Shown in pieces: positions 25,610-37,751 of a stretch of DNA of 64,000 nucleotides. The stretch lies in assembly GCA_023375785.1 (NCBI GenBank), contig SZWC01007272.1:19456-83455 (forward strand). The letters run 5' to 3'. Below the pieces are notes generated by a model. The model was given only the letters and a program-made list of their open reading frames with translations. It did no database searches and was not told where the DNA came from. The stretch's first letter is position 1. Every line of letters starts with the position of its first letter. This DNA is from Penium margaritaceum. Taxonomy: Eukaryota; Streptophyta; Zygnematophyceae; Desmidiales; Peniaceae. A program made the position numbers and the translations under genes.

Positions 25610-25930
25610 NNNNNNNNNNNNNNNNNNNNNNNNNNNNNNNNNNNNNNNNNNNNNNNNNNNNNNNNNNNNNNNNNNNNNNNNNNNNNNNNNNNNNNNNNNN
25701 NNNNNNNNNNNNNNNNNNNNNNNNNNNNNNNNNNNNNNNNNNNNNNNNNNNNNNNNNNNNNNNNNNNNNNNNNNNNNNNNNNNNNNNNNNNNNNNNNNNN
25801 NNNNNNNNNNNNNNNNNNNNNNNNNNNNNNNNNNNNNNNNNNNNNNNNNNNNNNNNNNNNNNNNNNNNNNNNNNNNNNNNNNNNNNNNNNNNNNNNNNNN
25901 NNNNNNNNNNNNNNNNNNNNNNNNNNNNNN
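25610..25930. other. Assembly gap (321 N)
   Basis: The gap runs from the middle of an A monomer to the middle of the next B monomer. The array phase predicts only about 175-180 missing bases, so the N length is probably overestimated. Confidence 0.95.
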
Positions 25931-27928
25931 AGGAAACAATGCTATGGGAATATCGGTTCTCAACTACCAAGTACAACGACCTTCAGTCAGTAGTAGCACG
26001 GTGTGGCTACCATGCACAATGACCGACCAATGTAGGCATATGTACTGCCTTTGACCAAAGAAATCCGCTCTGTGTGGTCAACCTTTACAACTCATAATAC
26101 GAGTCACCAATGGTCAGAGGGGGAAACAATGGTTTGGGAACACCAAGTATCACATAGCAAGCACAAGGGGCTTCAATACGTTGTGGCACGGTGTGGAGAC
26201 CATGCACGATGACCAACCAAAGAAGGCATATGTCACTGACCATGAGCAAATAATGTCACTAAGTGTGGTAAACTTTGACAACTCATAACACGAGTCAAAA
26301 ATGGTCAGGGTGAAAGATAATGGTTTGTGAATACTAGGTATCGACTAGCAAGTACAAATACCTTCAATATGTAGTGGCACAATGTGGCTTCAATGCACAG
26401 TAACCAACCAAAGTATGCATATGTCACTAACCATGACGAACAAATTTCACTTCATGTGGTCAACGTTGAAAACGCATAACACGAGTTACAAATGGTCAGA
26501 GGGGAAAACAATGGGTTCGGAACACTAGTTATCAACTAGCAAGTACAAAGACCTTCAACAAGCAGTGGCACCGTATGGCTAGCGTGCACAGTGACCAACC
26601 AAAGGATGCATGCGTCACTGACTACGGCCGAATACGTCCATTATGTGTGTTCAACATTGAAAACTCATAACACGAGTCACAAATGGTCAGAGGGAGAGAC
26701 AATGGTTCAGGAAGCCTAAGTATTGACTAGAAAGGACAAATAACTTCAATACGCAGTGGCACGGTGTGGCTAATATGCACACCAAACAACCAAACTAGGC
26801 ATATGTCACTGATCATGACCAGAGAATTTCAATATGGGTGGTCAACGTTGACCAACCATAACACAAGTCACAAACGGTCAGGACAGGAAACAATGCTATG
26901 GGAATATCGGTTCTCAACTACCAAGTGCAATGCCTTTCAGTCAGTAGTAGCACGGTGTGGCTACCATGCACAATGACCGACCAAAGTAGGCATATATACT
27001 GCCTTTGACCAAAGAAATCCGCTGTGTGTAGTCAACGTTTACAACTCATAATACGAGTCACAAATGGTTAGAGGGGGAAACAATGGTTTGGGAACACCAT
27101 GTATCACATAGCAAGCACAAGGGGCTTCAATATGTTGTGGCACGGTGTGGAGACCATGCACGATGACCAACCAAAGTAGGCATATGTCACTGACCATGAC
27201 CAAATAATGCCACTAATTGTGGTAAACTTTGAAAACTCACAACACGACTCACAAATGGTCAGGGTGGAAGGTAATGGTTTGTGAATACTAGTTATCGACT
27301 AGCAAGTACAAATACCTTTAATATGTAGTGGCACAATGTGGCTTCAATGCACAGTGACCAACCAAAGTATGCATATGTCACTGACCATGACGAACGAATT
27401 TCACTTCATGTGGTCAACGTTGAAAACGCATAACACGAGTCACAAATGGTCAGAGGGGAAAACAATGGGTTGAGAACATCAGTTATCAACTAGCAGTGGC
27501 ACGGTATGGCTAGCGTGCACAGTGACCAACCAAAGGATGCATATGTCACTGACTACGACCGAATAAGTCCACTTTGTGTGGTCAACATTGACAACTCATA
27601 ACACGAGTCACAAATGGTCAAAGGGAGAGACAATCATTTGGGAAGCCTATGTATTGACTAGAAAGGACAAAGAACTTCAATACGCAGTGGCACGGTGTGG
27701 CTTATATGCACACCAAACAACCAAACTAGGCATATTTCACTGATCATGACCAGAGAATTTCAATATGGGTGGTCAACGTTGACCAACCATAACACGAGTC
27801 ACAAACGGTCAGGAGAGGAAACAATGCTATGGGAATATCGGTTCTCAACTACCAAGTATAACGACCTTCAGTCAGTAGTAGCACGGTGTGGCTACCATGC
27901 ACAATGACCTACCCAAGTAGGCATACAT

Positions 27929-27933
27929 CACTG
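27929..27933. other. Target-site duplication, left (CACTG)
   Basis: CACTG immediately precedes the 5' LTR and recurs at 31845-31849. Intact F monomers read CATCACTGCTCATGACC here, so the empty site can be seen directly in sibling monomers. Confidence 0.95.
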
Positions 27934-28994
27934 TGTCAAGAATATCGGACTTCAATGGTTCAAGGCTGAGCAACAATACAACCCATCACTTCCCCGCACT
28001 CGGGCCCTTTCCGTGAACACCTTTGGGCCTGCAACCATCCTACCGAAATGCCCCTTACCCGGGGTAAATGATTTGGTGCTTCTCGGAAGTCCTGACAGAC
28101 TCGGAAGTCCATTTGAGAAAATAGTTCCAAGATCTACGTTCGGAGCAGGAACACATCTCGCTCGCAGCACTCCCAACAAGAAGGGAGTACCCACCGATCA
28201 GTTCCGCATGACCGGCCAACGGACTGGCCGCCGACGCACGTTCGCTGCCTGCACTGCTCCAACGGACCAACCCCACCCTTCGCCGCGGTTCGGCCCTTGC
28301 TACAGGACAAACACATCCACATCGCACAACACCAAGCGCTCCCTACAACGCAAGGCTCCACGTCCAAGACCATCACGGTATCCACCGCCACTGGCGCACC
28401 GCAAGCCAACACCAACAATGCGATGGCTCCAGCGGCACGCCTCGCACCGCCCTCCTTAGGAGGACAGTCGTAGTTACGGAGTAGCTCTAGAACTAGTACT
28501 TAGGAAACTAGTGTTCTATTTGCTACTTTGCCTCATTGTTCATCTATCATTCATCTATAAATCAAGCCTTTTCCGCCTTCACAGCTGCAGCCTTGTCTTT
28601 CCATCATCTGCCTTCGTGTCACTGCCACTGCCCGCCGTAAGGCTGAGGCACTTCAGCTTCCAGCTTTCCTGATTGCCTCAACGAGCTCTCCGTCGCTTCG
28701 TCGCTTCGCTCCTCTGCGCCGGCACCCCTCTGCCGAGGCGCCTCCACCTTCGCAGCGCCCGTGCCCACAAGCACTGCGCCCACACAAGTGAATGCTAAGG
28801 CTTGCCCCGCTGGCTTGCCCGCATCACAGTTGCACTACGCTAAGCATCGCCTCCTCATCCGAGTTACTCCATCGTGTTCACTTCGTCGCACCTCAGTGAC
28901 ATCAGCAAGACGTCAGCTTCCGCAGCTTCGGTGATGCTTCCGTTTCCTTATCTGCATGTCTAACTTCTCCGATGCCCATTCCCATTTCCTGACA
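27934..28994 (+). repeat. 5' LTR (1061 bp)
   Basis: Begins TGTCAAGAATATCGG and ends TTTCCTGACA. A TATAAAT candidate promoter box lies at 28556-28562. The reading frame that closes the long internal frame in the 3' LTR is also open here (28013-28459). Confidence 0.96.
28556..28562 (+). promoter_or_regulatory. Candidate LTR TATA box
   Basis: TATAAAT lies about 620 bp into the 5' LTR, followed by a C/T-rich stretch. This is a plausible U3/R boundary region for element transcription. Assigned from motif only. Confidence 0.4.
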
Positions 28995-29006
28995 TGGTAT
29001 CAGAGC
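28995..29006 (+). other. Primer-binding site (tRNA-Met type)
   Basis: TGGTATCAGAGC begins directly after the 5' LTR. It matches the complement of the 3' end of plant initiator tRNA-Met, the usual primer of many plant LTR retrotransposons. Confidence 0.92.
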
Positions 29007-29404
29007 AGAGCGAAAGCTCCTGGCTCCATTCTCAGCTGCCTCTTCACCTCTGACGCCGGAACCGCCGAGCCGAGCCGCGTCGTCTCGCCCTCCCTCAAAT
29101 CCGCAAACTTGCTGCAGCTTGTCTCCCCCTCCACCTGCAAAAGACAACGGAGTCATGTATGGGCATGATTCCGTAACTAATGCAGTAGATACGTCTCCAC
29201 ACCACGCCGCACTTGTAGCTGACGCCCTGAGCAACTCCTCGAAGCGCCTCCCTGCCAGCACCATCAGTACAACAGCAGCAGCATTCATCAAGTCTCTCCC
29301 TCCAGCAGCCTGCAATAGACGAACAAGCACCATCAGCTAACTGTGTATGGGCACGGCCAAGTAATGGTGCTGTCCTCAAATCGCAGCAGAAGCAGCAACA
29401 GTCA
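29007..29404 (+). other. Element leader region without a clear gene
   Basis: GC-rich leader between the primer-binding site and the long open frame. A GTATGGGCA motif occurs twice (about 29158 and 29344) and there is a short CAGCAGCAG tract near 29275. The frames here are short and overlapping, and no domain is recognised. Confidence 0.6.
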
Positions 29405-31309
29405 GTGATAGCAGCATCCATCCGCCGGCGCACATCTCATCACCTCTTCAGCCACATCAGGACCAACACCACACCACCAACCCTCTTGCCATGCCCGTTC
29501 CGTCAACATTGCACCATCATGTTTTTCGCTCTTCTTGTCATAGGAAGCTTTGTGGCTGCAGCTCCCCGCCTTCTTGGACATCTGCTACGTCGATCACCAT
29601 CATTGGGAGCAGTAAAGGAGTCCTCTGTTTCCCCAGAAACTCTTCCAAGCCCTCCGCTGCCAACGGCACCATCTCCGCCCTCACTATCTCCACCTGACGA
29701 AGAAGATCATCCGATTGACTTCAGCTATGACCACAACCACTACAACTACGATGCAACATGCCACTGCCATCACTGCATCACCGAGCCCAAGGAGTTCCAC
29801 AACCCTCCAGCTCAACCAGCTCTCATACCCAGAATCAATGAAGACCTCAACCACGCTTATCCCCTCCCGCCTACTCAACCTCATATTACTCCTACCAACT
29901 CATCTGCAGAGTATGTGTGGTTGCCTCTCAACCATCCACCATTCACTCGAGAGGAACTCAACTCGTTCATGCTCAAATTCTATGGCAGATCTCTTCTCCC
30001 GGATGCTGACCAAGCAGGGGCAAGCACCATCCAAGCCGAACTCTCTGGCAAGAAAATCGCTCCAACTGAACCAACAAAAGAGTGTCAGATACGCTATGTT
30101 CCTCCTCATCGACGACTACAACAGCCACTTCCCAGTACATCTACTGCCATTTTTGCACCACCATGTACCCGGCCAGTGATCACATCAACCTCGACCTGTG
30201 CAACAGACCCAACATTCGCGCCACCTGCTGCTGAAAAGCCAACCTTCTATGTACCACCTCACAGACGCCACCAAAATCAGCAGCAGCAGCAGTTACAAGC
30301 ACTACCAGAAAACTCTCTCCCCCTTTCCACAGCAGAACCACCTCAACTACACCTAGCTCTCATGTTCAGTCACAACATCCTTGTGGGTCGGTTTGCCCTC
30401 CTCGCAGCAACCATCCACTCCAACTCCATCAACAATCCTTCACCACCAGAACCAGATCTCACAGAACTCTTCCTTCTCCCAGCCTCACTGCGATGGGCAT
30501 CACCCCAGAGCTACAGTCATCCATCTACTGCCACCGGAATGGAAAACAGATGGAGTGCGGCAACAGGCTGGGTTCCAGAATGCTATCTCTCACCGACCAG
30601 ACACCCACCATGGAAGCCATCATCCACACCAGCAACAGTCATGGTGGCATTACCCTCTCCTCCCGTACACGTCTCGCCCAGCGCTCCTCTTCAAATGGAG
30701 CATTACCTGTCAAGGCTTCCTATGGCACGAGCTCCTTCGCCCAAAGCTTCAGCTGCTACCCGCCTTGTCCCATTGACGGGGAATGTCAAGAATATCGGAC
30801 TTCAATGGTTCAAGGCTGAGCAACAATACAACCCATCACTTCCCCGCACTCGGGCCCTTTCCGCGAACACCTTTGGGCCTGCAACCATCCTACCAAAATG
30901 CCCCTCACCCGGGGTAAATGATTTGGTGCTTCTCGGAAGTCCTGACAGACTCGGAAGTCCATTTGAGAAAATAGTTCCAAGATCTACGTTCGGAGCAGGA
31001 ACACATCTCGCTCGCAGCACTCCCAACAAGAAGGGAGTACCCACCGATCAGTTCCGCACGACCGGCCAACGGACTGGCCGCCGACGCACGTTCGCTGCCT
31101 GCACTGCTCCAACGGACCAACCCCACCCTTCGCCGCGGTTCGGCCCTTGCTACAGGACAAACACATCCACATCGCACAACACCAAGCGCTCCCTACAACG
31201 CAAGGCTCCACGTCCAAGACCATCGCGGTATCCACCGCCACTGGCGCACCGCAAGCCAACACCAACAATGCGATGGCTCCAGCGGCACGCCTCGCACCGC
31301 CCTCCTTAG
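29405..31309 (+). CDS. Long proline-rich open frame of the LTR element, extending into the 3' LTR (634 codons)
   Basis: I do not recognise this product. The frame covers the last three quarters of the internal region and about 175 codons of the 3' LTR. Visible traits are a hydrophobic stretch after an internal Met at about residue 39 (MFFALLVIGSFVAAAP), resembling a signal peptide or membrane segment; an acidic, proline-rich stretch at about 70-105; a His/Cys-rich patch at about 109-124; and the motif YVPPHRR twice, at about 231 and 282. A glutamine run lies near 292-296. YVPPHRR recalls the short YVPPHLR motif near the N-terminus of Ded1/DDX3 helicases, but no helicase core is present. There is no CCHC zinc knuckle and no pol domain. 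The frame may be a diverged gag-like product, captured host sequence, or an accidental frame in GC-rich DNA. Confidence 0.35.
   Translation: MIAASIRRRTSHHLFSHIRTNTTPPTLLPCPFRQHCTIMFFALLVIGSFVAAAPRLLGHLLRRSPSLGAVKESSVSPETLPSPPLPTAPSPPSLSPPDEEDHPIDFSYDHNHYNYDATCHCHHCITEPKEFHNPPAQPALIPRINEDLNHAYPLPPTQPHITPTNSSAEYVWLPLNHPPFTREELNSFMLKFYGRSLLPDADQAGASTIQAELSGKKIAPTEPTKECQIRYVPPHRRLQQPLPSTSTAIFAPPCTRPVITSTSTCATDPTFAPPAAEKPTFYVPPHRRHQNQQQQQLQALPENSLPLSTAEPPQLHLALMFSHNILVGRFALLAATIHSNSINNPSPPEPDLTELFLLPASLRWASPQSYSHPSTATGMENRWSAATGWVPECYLSPTRHPPWKPSSTPATVMVALPSPPVHVSPSAPLQMEHYLSRLPMARAPSPKASAATRLVPLTGNVKNIGLQWFKAEQQYNPSLPRTRALSANTFGPATILPKCPSPGVNDLVLLGSPDRLGSPFEKIVPRSTFGAGTHLARSTPNKKGVPTDQFRTTGQRTGRRRTFAACTAPTDQPHPSPRFGPCYRTNTSTSHNTKRSLQRKAPRPRPSRYPPPLAHRKPTPTMRWLQRHASHRPP
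30775..30783 (+). other. Short polypurine-like tract before the 3' LTR
   Basis: GACGGGGAA lies directly against the 3' LTR start, the expected site for plus-strand priming. It is short and contains one pyrimidine, so it is a weak tract. Confidence 0.45.
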
Positions 31310-31844
31310 GAGGACAGTCGTAGTTACGGAGTAGCTCTAGAACTAGTACTTAGGAAACTAGTGTTCTATTTGCTACTTTGCCTCATTGTTCATCTATCAT
31401 TCATCTATCAATCAAGCCTTTTCCACCTTCGCAGCTGCAGTCTTGTCTTTCCATCATCTGCCTTCGTGTCACTGCCACTGCCCGCCGTAAGGCTGAGGCA
31501 CTTCAGCTTCCAGCTTTCCTGATTGCCTCAACGAGCTCTCCGTCGCTTCGTCGCTTCGCTCCTCTGCGCCGGCACCACTCTGCCGAGGCGCCTCCACCTT
31601 CGCAGCGCCCGTGCCCACAAGCACTGCGCCCACACAAGTGAATGCTAAGGCTTGCCCCACTGGCTTGCCCGCATCACAGTTGCACTCCGCTAAGCATCGC
31701 CTCCTCATCCGAGTTACTCCATCGTGTTCACTTCGTCGCACCTCAGTGACATCAGCAAGACGTCAGCTTCCGCAGCTTCGGTGATGCTTCCGTTTCCTTA
31801 TCTGCATGTCTTACTTCTCCGATGCCCATTCCCATTTCCTGACA
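30784..31844 (+). repeat. 3' LTR (1061 bp)
   Basis: Same length and ends as the 5' LTR, with about 13 substitutions between the two (about 9 transitions and 4 transversions) and no length change. Confidence 0.96.
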
Positions 31845-31849
31845 CACTG
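31845..31849. other. Target-site duplication, right (CACTG)
   Basis: Matches 27929-27933 exactly. The F monomer resumes at once with CTCATGACCAAAG. Confidence 0.95.
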
Positions 31850-31983
31850 CTCATGACCAAAGAAGTTTAGTGTGTGTGGTCAACGTTCACAACTCATAAT
31901 ACAAGTAAAAAATGGGCAGAGGGAGAAACAATGGTTTGGGAATACTTGGTATCGACTAGCAAGTACAAAGACCTTCGATAAGT
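31845..31983. repeat. Right part of the F monomer split by the LTR element
   Basis: Continues the F sequence from the target site to the CCTTCGATAAGT end that precedes every G* monomer. It shows that the element landed inside an existing long unit. Confidence 0.93.
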
Positions 31984-32652
31984 GGTGGCACGGTGTGGCT
32001 ACCATGCACAATGACCAACCAAAGTATTATTGTATCACTGAATATCATAAAAAGAGTTTTACTGTGTGTTGTCAACTTTCCTTCTTACGGCTGGTCAATC
32101 GGAGGAATGGTTGAGAGGTTATTCAAGCTTGATGTTGCAAAATTTGAAATTCCGTCTGCGTTAAATTTTTATGAATAAACTAAATTTGTTATCATTCATA
32201 ATTTTAAAAACAACCCTCTAATCTTACACCCCCTTATTTCATGCCCTTTACCCATAGGAACCCTTATAATGTCATTTGGACATCATATGAAAACCATGCG
32301 AGTTGGCTTAGTGCTTATAGAGTTAGATTCTGGAGCGATAGGTCCTAAGTTTTAATCCTCGTACGTGCAATATACAATAGGCTCGCGACCTGGGGGGGGG
32401 GGCGGCCGTGTTGTGATACCTCAACTCAACCTTCGAGCCTAAGCCGTGGGGGGGTAGGGGGGNGGGGGGTGTCATAATGCGGTCGCAAATCTGTCCTCCA
32501 GGTCGTCCACGGAACATCCCTCCAGGGGGGGTGGGAGGGAGTATTCCAGTGAAGGCACCTACGCGTAACAAATCAACAAAAACCGACCTGGTGTCAAAGG
32601 GAGAAACCTTTTGCTATTTATTGACTAGCAAGTGCAAATACTTTCAACAAGT
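31984..32652 (+). repeat. Insert-bearing monomer G*, copy 8
   Basis: A-box 32304-32314. The B-box position 32348-32358 is altered (AGTTTTAATCC), as in the subfamily of copies 7 and 15. G4 motif 32525-32539. A single unresolved base (32463) lies in the second G run. Confidence 0.87.
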
Positions 32653-35515
32653 AGTGGAACGGTGTGGCTACCATGCACAATGACCAACCAGATTAGGCAT
32701 GTGCCACTTACCATGACCAAATAATTTTACTATGTGTGGTCAACGTTGACAACCCATAATATGGGTCCCGAATTGTCAGAGGGGGAAACAATGGGTTGGG
32801 AATACTAGATACCAACTACCAATTACAACGACCTTCAGTCAGTAGTAGCACAGTGCGGCGACCATGCACAATGACCGACCAAAGTAGGCATATGTACTGC
32901 CTTTGACCAAAGAAATCCGCTGTGTGTGGTCAACGTTTACAACTCATAATACGAGTCACAAATGGTCAGAGGGGGAAACAATGGTTTGGGAACACCAAGT
33001 ATCACATAGCAAGCACAAGGGGCTTCCATACGTTGTGGCATGGTGTGGAGACCATGCACGATGACCAACCAAAGTAGGCATATGTCACTGACCATGAGCA
33101 AATAATGTCACAAAGTGTGGTAAACTTTGACAACTCATAACACGAGTCACAAATGGTCAGAGGGGAAAACAATGGGTTGGAAACACTAGTTATCAACTAG
33201 CAAGTACAAAGACCTTCAATAAGCAGTGGCACGGTATGGCTAGCGTGCACAGTGACCAACCAAAGGGATGCATACGTCACTGACTACGACCGAATAAGTC
33301 CACTATGTGTGGTCAACATTGACAACTCATAACACGAGTCACAAATGGTCAGAGGGAGAGACAATGGTTTAAGAAGCATGTGTATTGACTAGAAAGGACA
33401 AAGAACTTCAATACGTAGTGGCACGGTGTGGCTAATATGCACACCAAACAACCAAACTAGGCGTATGTCACTGATCATGACCACATAATTTCAATATGGA
33501 TGGTCAATGTTGACCAACCATAACACGAGTCACAAAGGGTCAGGAGAGGAAACAATGCTATGGGAATATCGGTTCTCAACTACCAAGTACAACGACCTTC
33601 AGTCAGTAGTAGCACGGTGTGACTACCATGCACAATGACGGACCAAAGTAGGCATATGTACTTCCTTTGACCAAAGAAATCCGTTGTGTGTGGTCAACGT
33701 TGACAACTCATAATACGAGTCACAAATGGTCAGAGGCGGAAAAAATGGTTTGGGAACACCAAGTATCCAATAGCAAGCACAAGGGGCTTCAATACGCTGT
33801 GGCACAGTGTGGAGACCATGCACGATGACCAACCAAAGTAGGCATATGTCACTGATCATGCCCAAATAATGTCACTAAGTGTGGTAAACTTTGACAACTC
33901 ATAACACGAGTCACAATTGGCCAGGGTGGTGGATAATGGCTTGTGAATACTAGGTATCGACTAGCAAGTACAAATACCTTCAATATGTACTGGCACAATG
34001 TGGCTTCAATGCACAGTAACAAACCAAAGTATGCATATGTCACTAACCATGACCAACAAATTTCACTTCATGTTGTCAACGTTGAAAACGCATAACACGA
34101 GTCACAAATGGTCAGAGGGGAAAAAAATTGGTTGGGAACACTAGTTATCAACTAGCAAGGACAAATACCTTCAACAAGCAGTGGCACCGCATGGCTAGCG
34201 TGCATAGTGACTAACCAAAGGATGCATACGTTACTGACTACGGCCGAATACGTCCACTATGTGTGGTCAACATTGACAACTCATAAGACGAGTCACAAAT
34301 GGTTAGAGGGAGAGACAATGGTTTGGGAAGCCTAAGTATTGACTAGAAAGGACAAAGAACTTCAATACGTAGTGGCACGGTGTGGCTAATATGCACACAA
34401 AACAACCAAACTAGGCATATGTCACTGATCATGACCAGAGAATTTCAATATGGGTAGTCAACGTTGACCAACCATAACACGAGTCACAAACGGTCAGGAC
34501 ATGAAACAATGCTATTGGAATATCGGTTCTCAACTACCAAGTACAACGCCTTTCAGTCAGAAGTAGCACGGTGTGGCTACCATGCACAATGACCGACCAA
34601 AGTAGGCTTATGTACTGCCTTTGACCAAAGAAATCCGCTGTGCGTGGTCAACGTTTACAACTCATAATACGAGTCACAAATGGTCAGAGGGGGAAACAAT
34701 GGTTTGGGAACACCATGTATCACATAGCAAGCACAAGGGGCTTCAATATGTTGTGGCACGGTGTGGAGACCATGCACGATGACCAACCAAAGTAGGCATA
34801 TGTCACTGACCATGATCAAATAATGCCACTAAGTGTGGTAAACTTTGACAACTCACAACACGACTCACAAATAGTCAGGATGGAAGGTAATGGTTTGTGA
34901 ATACTAGTTATCGACTAGCAAGTACAAATACCTTTAATATGTAGTGGCACAATGTGGCTTCAATGCACAGTGACCAACCAAAGTATGCATATGTCACTGA
35001 CCATGACGAACGAATTTCACTTCATGTGGTCAACGTTGAAAACGCATAACACGAGTCACAAATGGTCGGAGGGGAAAACAATGGGTTGAGAACATCAGTT
35101 ATCAACTAGCAAGTACAAAGACCTTCAACAAGCAGTGGCACGGTATGGCTAGCGTGCACAGTGACCAACCAAAGGATGCATATGTCACTGACTACGACCG
35201 AATAAGTCCACTATGTGTGGTCAACCTTGACAACTCATAACACGAGTCACAAACGGTCAGGAGAGGAAACAATGCTATGGGAATATCGGTTCTCAACTAC
35301 CAAGTACAACGAACTTCAGTCAGTAGTAGCACGGTGTGGCTACCATGCACAATGACCTACCCAAGTAGGCATACATCACTGCTCATGACCAAAGAAGTTT
35401 AGTGTGTGTGTTCAACGTTCACAACTCATAATACAAGTAAAACATGGGCAAAGGGAGAAACAATGGTTTGGGAATACTTGGTATCGACTAGCAAGTACAA
35501 AGACCTTCGATAAGT
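32653..35515. repeat. Satellite block 9: H-C, D/E chimera, two regular units, A/B chimera, F
   Basis: D is fused to the E end near 33160, so the long unit has one monomer fewer. Regular units start at 33225 and 34180. At 35134 an A monomer switches to B in its second half (near 35240), then F follows. Confidence 0.9.
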
Positions 35516-36184
35516 GGTTTCACGGTGTGGCTACCATGCACAATGACCAACCAAAGTATTCTTGTATCACTGAATATCATAAAAAGAGTTTCACTGTGTG
35601 TTATCAACTTTCCTTCTTACGGCTGGTCAATCGGAGCAATGGTTGAGAGGTTATTCAAGCTCGAAAATGCAAAATTCGGAACTTTGTCTGCGTCAAATTT
35701 TTATGAATAAACTAAATTTGTTATCATTCATAATTTTGAAAACTACCCTCTAATCTTACACCGCCTTATTTTATGCCCTTTACCCATAGGAACCCTTATA
35801 ATGTCATTTGGACATCATATGAACACCATGCAAGTTGGCTTAGTGCTTATAGAGTTAGATTCTGCAGCGATAGGTCATAGGTTTGAATCCTCGTGCGCGC
35901 AATATACAATAGGCTCACGACCTGGGGGGAGGGGGAGGGCGGCCGTTTTGTGATACCTCAACTCTACCTTCGAGCCTAAGCCGTGGGGGGGATAGGGGGG
36001 GTGTCATAATGCGGTCGCAAATCTGTCCTCCAGCTCGTCCACGGAACATCCCTCCAGGGGGGGTGGGAGGGAGTATTCCAGTGAAGGCACCTACGCGTAA
36101 CAAATCAACAAAAACCGACCTGGTGTCAAAGGGAGAAACCTTTTGCTATTTATTGACTAGCAAGTGCAAATACTTTCAACAAGT
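35516..36184 (+). repeat. Insert-bearing monomer G*, copy 9
   Basis: A-box 35836-35846, B-box 35880-35890, G4 motif 36057-36071. It shares private variants with copy 10 (GGTTTCACGG start, CACCGCCTTATT, CCAGCTCGTCC). The two lie exactly 2236 bp apart. Confidence 0.88.
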
Positions 36185-37751
36185 AGTGGAACGGTGTGGC
36201 TACCATGCACAATGACCAACCAGATTAGGCATGTGCCACTTACCATGACCAAATAATTTTACTATGTGTGGTCAACGTTGACAGCCCATAATATGGGTCC
36301 CGAATTGTCAGAAGGGGAAACAATGGGTTGGGAATACTAGATACCAACTACCAAGTACAACGCCTTTCAGTCAGAAGTAGCACGGTGTGGCTACCATGCA
36401 CAATGACCGACCAAAGTAGGCTTATGTACTGCCTTTGACCAAAGAAATCCGCTGTGCGTGGTCAACGTTTACAACTCATAATACGTGTCACAAATGGTCA
36501 GAGGGGGAAACAATGGTTTGGGAACACCATGTATCACATAGCAAGCACAAGGGGCTTCAATATGTTGTGGCACGGTGTGGAGACCATGCACGATGACCAA
36601 CCAAAGTAGGCATATGTCACTGACCATGATCAAGTAATGCCACTAAGTGTGGTAAACTTTGACAACTCACAACACGACTCACAAATAGTCAGGGTGGAAG
36701 GTAATGGTTTGTGAATACTAGTTATCGACTAGCAAGTACAAATACCTTTAATATGTAGTGGCACAATGTGGCTTCAATGCACAGTGACCAACCAAAGTAT
36801 GCATATGTCACTGACCATGACGAACGAATTTCACTTCATGTGGTCAACGTTGAAAACGCATAACACGAGTNCACTAAGTGTGGTAAACTTTGACAACTCA
36901 CAACACGACTCACAAATGGTCAGGGTGGAAGGTAATGGTTTGTGAATACTAGTTATCGACTAGCAAGTACAAATACCTTCAATATGTAGTGGCACAATGT
37001 GGCTTCAATGCACAGTGACCAACCAAAGTATGCATATGTCACTGACCATGACGAACGAATTTCACTTCATGTGGTCAACGTTGAAAACGCATAACACGAG
37101 TCACAAATGGTCAGAGGGGAAAACAATGGGTTGAGAACATCAGTTATCAACTAGCAAGTACAAAGACCTTCAACAAGTAGTGGCACGGTATGGCTAGCGT
37201 GCACAGTGACCAACCAAAAGATGCATATGCCACTGACTACGAACGAATAAGTCCACTATGTGTGGTCAACATTGACAACTCATAACACGAGTCACAAATG
37301 GTCAGAGGGAGAGACAATGATTTGGGAAGCCTATGTATTGAGTAGAAAGGACAAAGAACTTCAATACGCAGTGGCACGGTGTGGCTTATATGCACACCAA
37401 ACAACCAAACTAGGCATATGTCGCTGATCATGACCAGAGAATTTCAATATGGGTGGTCAATGTTGACCAACCATAACAGGAGTCACAAACGGTTAGGAGA
37501 GGAAACAATGCTATGGGAATATCGGTTCTCAACTACCAAGTACAACGAACTTCAGTCAGTAGTAGCACGGTGTGGCTACCATGCATAATGACCTACCCAA
37601 GTAGGCATACATCACTGCTCATGACCAAAGAAATTTAGTGTGTGTGTTCAACGTTCACAACTCATAATACAAGTAAAACATGGGCAGAGGGAGAAACAAT
37701 GGTTTGGGAATACTTGGTATCGACTAGCAAGTACAAAGACCTTCGATAAGT
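36185..37751. repeat. Satellite block 10 with single-N contig join
   Basis: H switches near 36361 into sequence matching 34549 onward (offset 1814 bp), which runs to an N at 36871. After the N the array steps back to mid-D, so a D-E stretch of about 229 bp is present twice. A (37179), B and F follow. Confidence 0.85.
36871..36871. other. Single-N assembly join with array step-back
   Basis: Sequence left of the N ends in monomer E (TAACACGAGT). Sequence right of it begins in monomer D (CACTAAGTGTGG). The monomer order breaks here, as expected for two contigs joined with unrecognised overlap. Confidence 0.8.

Larger units (their letters stand above)
24706..27933. repeat. Satellite block 8: H-C-D-E, gapped unit, short unit, A-B-partial F
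   Basis: The unit from 25469 contains the 321-N gap. The unit from 26564 is 930 bp because about 23 bp are missing at the E/A junction (TAGCAGTGGC at 27491). A (27494) and B lead into an F monomer that is split by the LTR element. Confidence 0.9.
27934..31844 (+). mobile_element. Non-autonomous LTR retrotransposon (3911 bp) inserted in satellite
   Basis: Two 1061-bp LTRs begin TGTCA and end TGACA. They flank a 1789-bp internal region with a primer-binding site right after the 5' LTR, and 5-bp target duplications flank the whole. No protease, integrase, reverse transcriptase or RNase H could be recognised, so it would depend on a partner element. The terminal structure looks whole. The LTRs differ at about 13 of 1061 positions (about 1.2%); at an assumed 1.3e-8 substitutions per site per year that is roughly 0.5 million years. 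Copia versus Gypsy affiliation cannot be decided without pol. It is richer in GC and in CCN codons than the satellite around it. Confidence 0.95.

Noticed and set aside
25527-26022. Longer open frames spanning 25527-26022 and 42383-42965
   Set aside because: They are open only because they run through assembly Ns.
28055-29433. Minus-strand frames in the LTR element
   Set aside because: GC-rich antisense shadows of the plus-strand frame and LTR. No domain is recognisable and the copies in the two LTRs simply mirror each other.
29007-30783. Autonomous Copia or Gypsy element
   Set aside because: No protease, integrase, reverse transcriptase or RNase H signature could be seen in the 1789-bp internal region, which is too short to hold a full pol.
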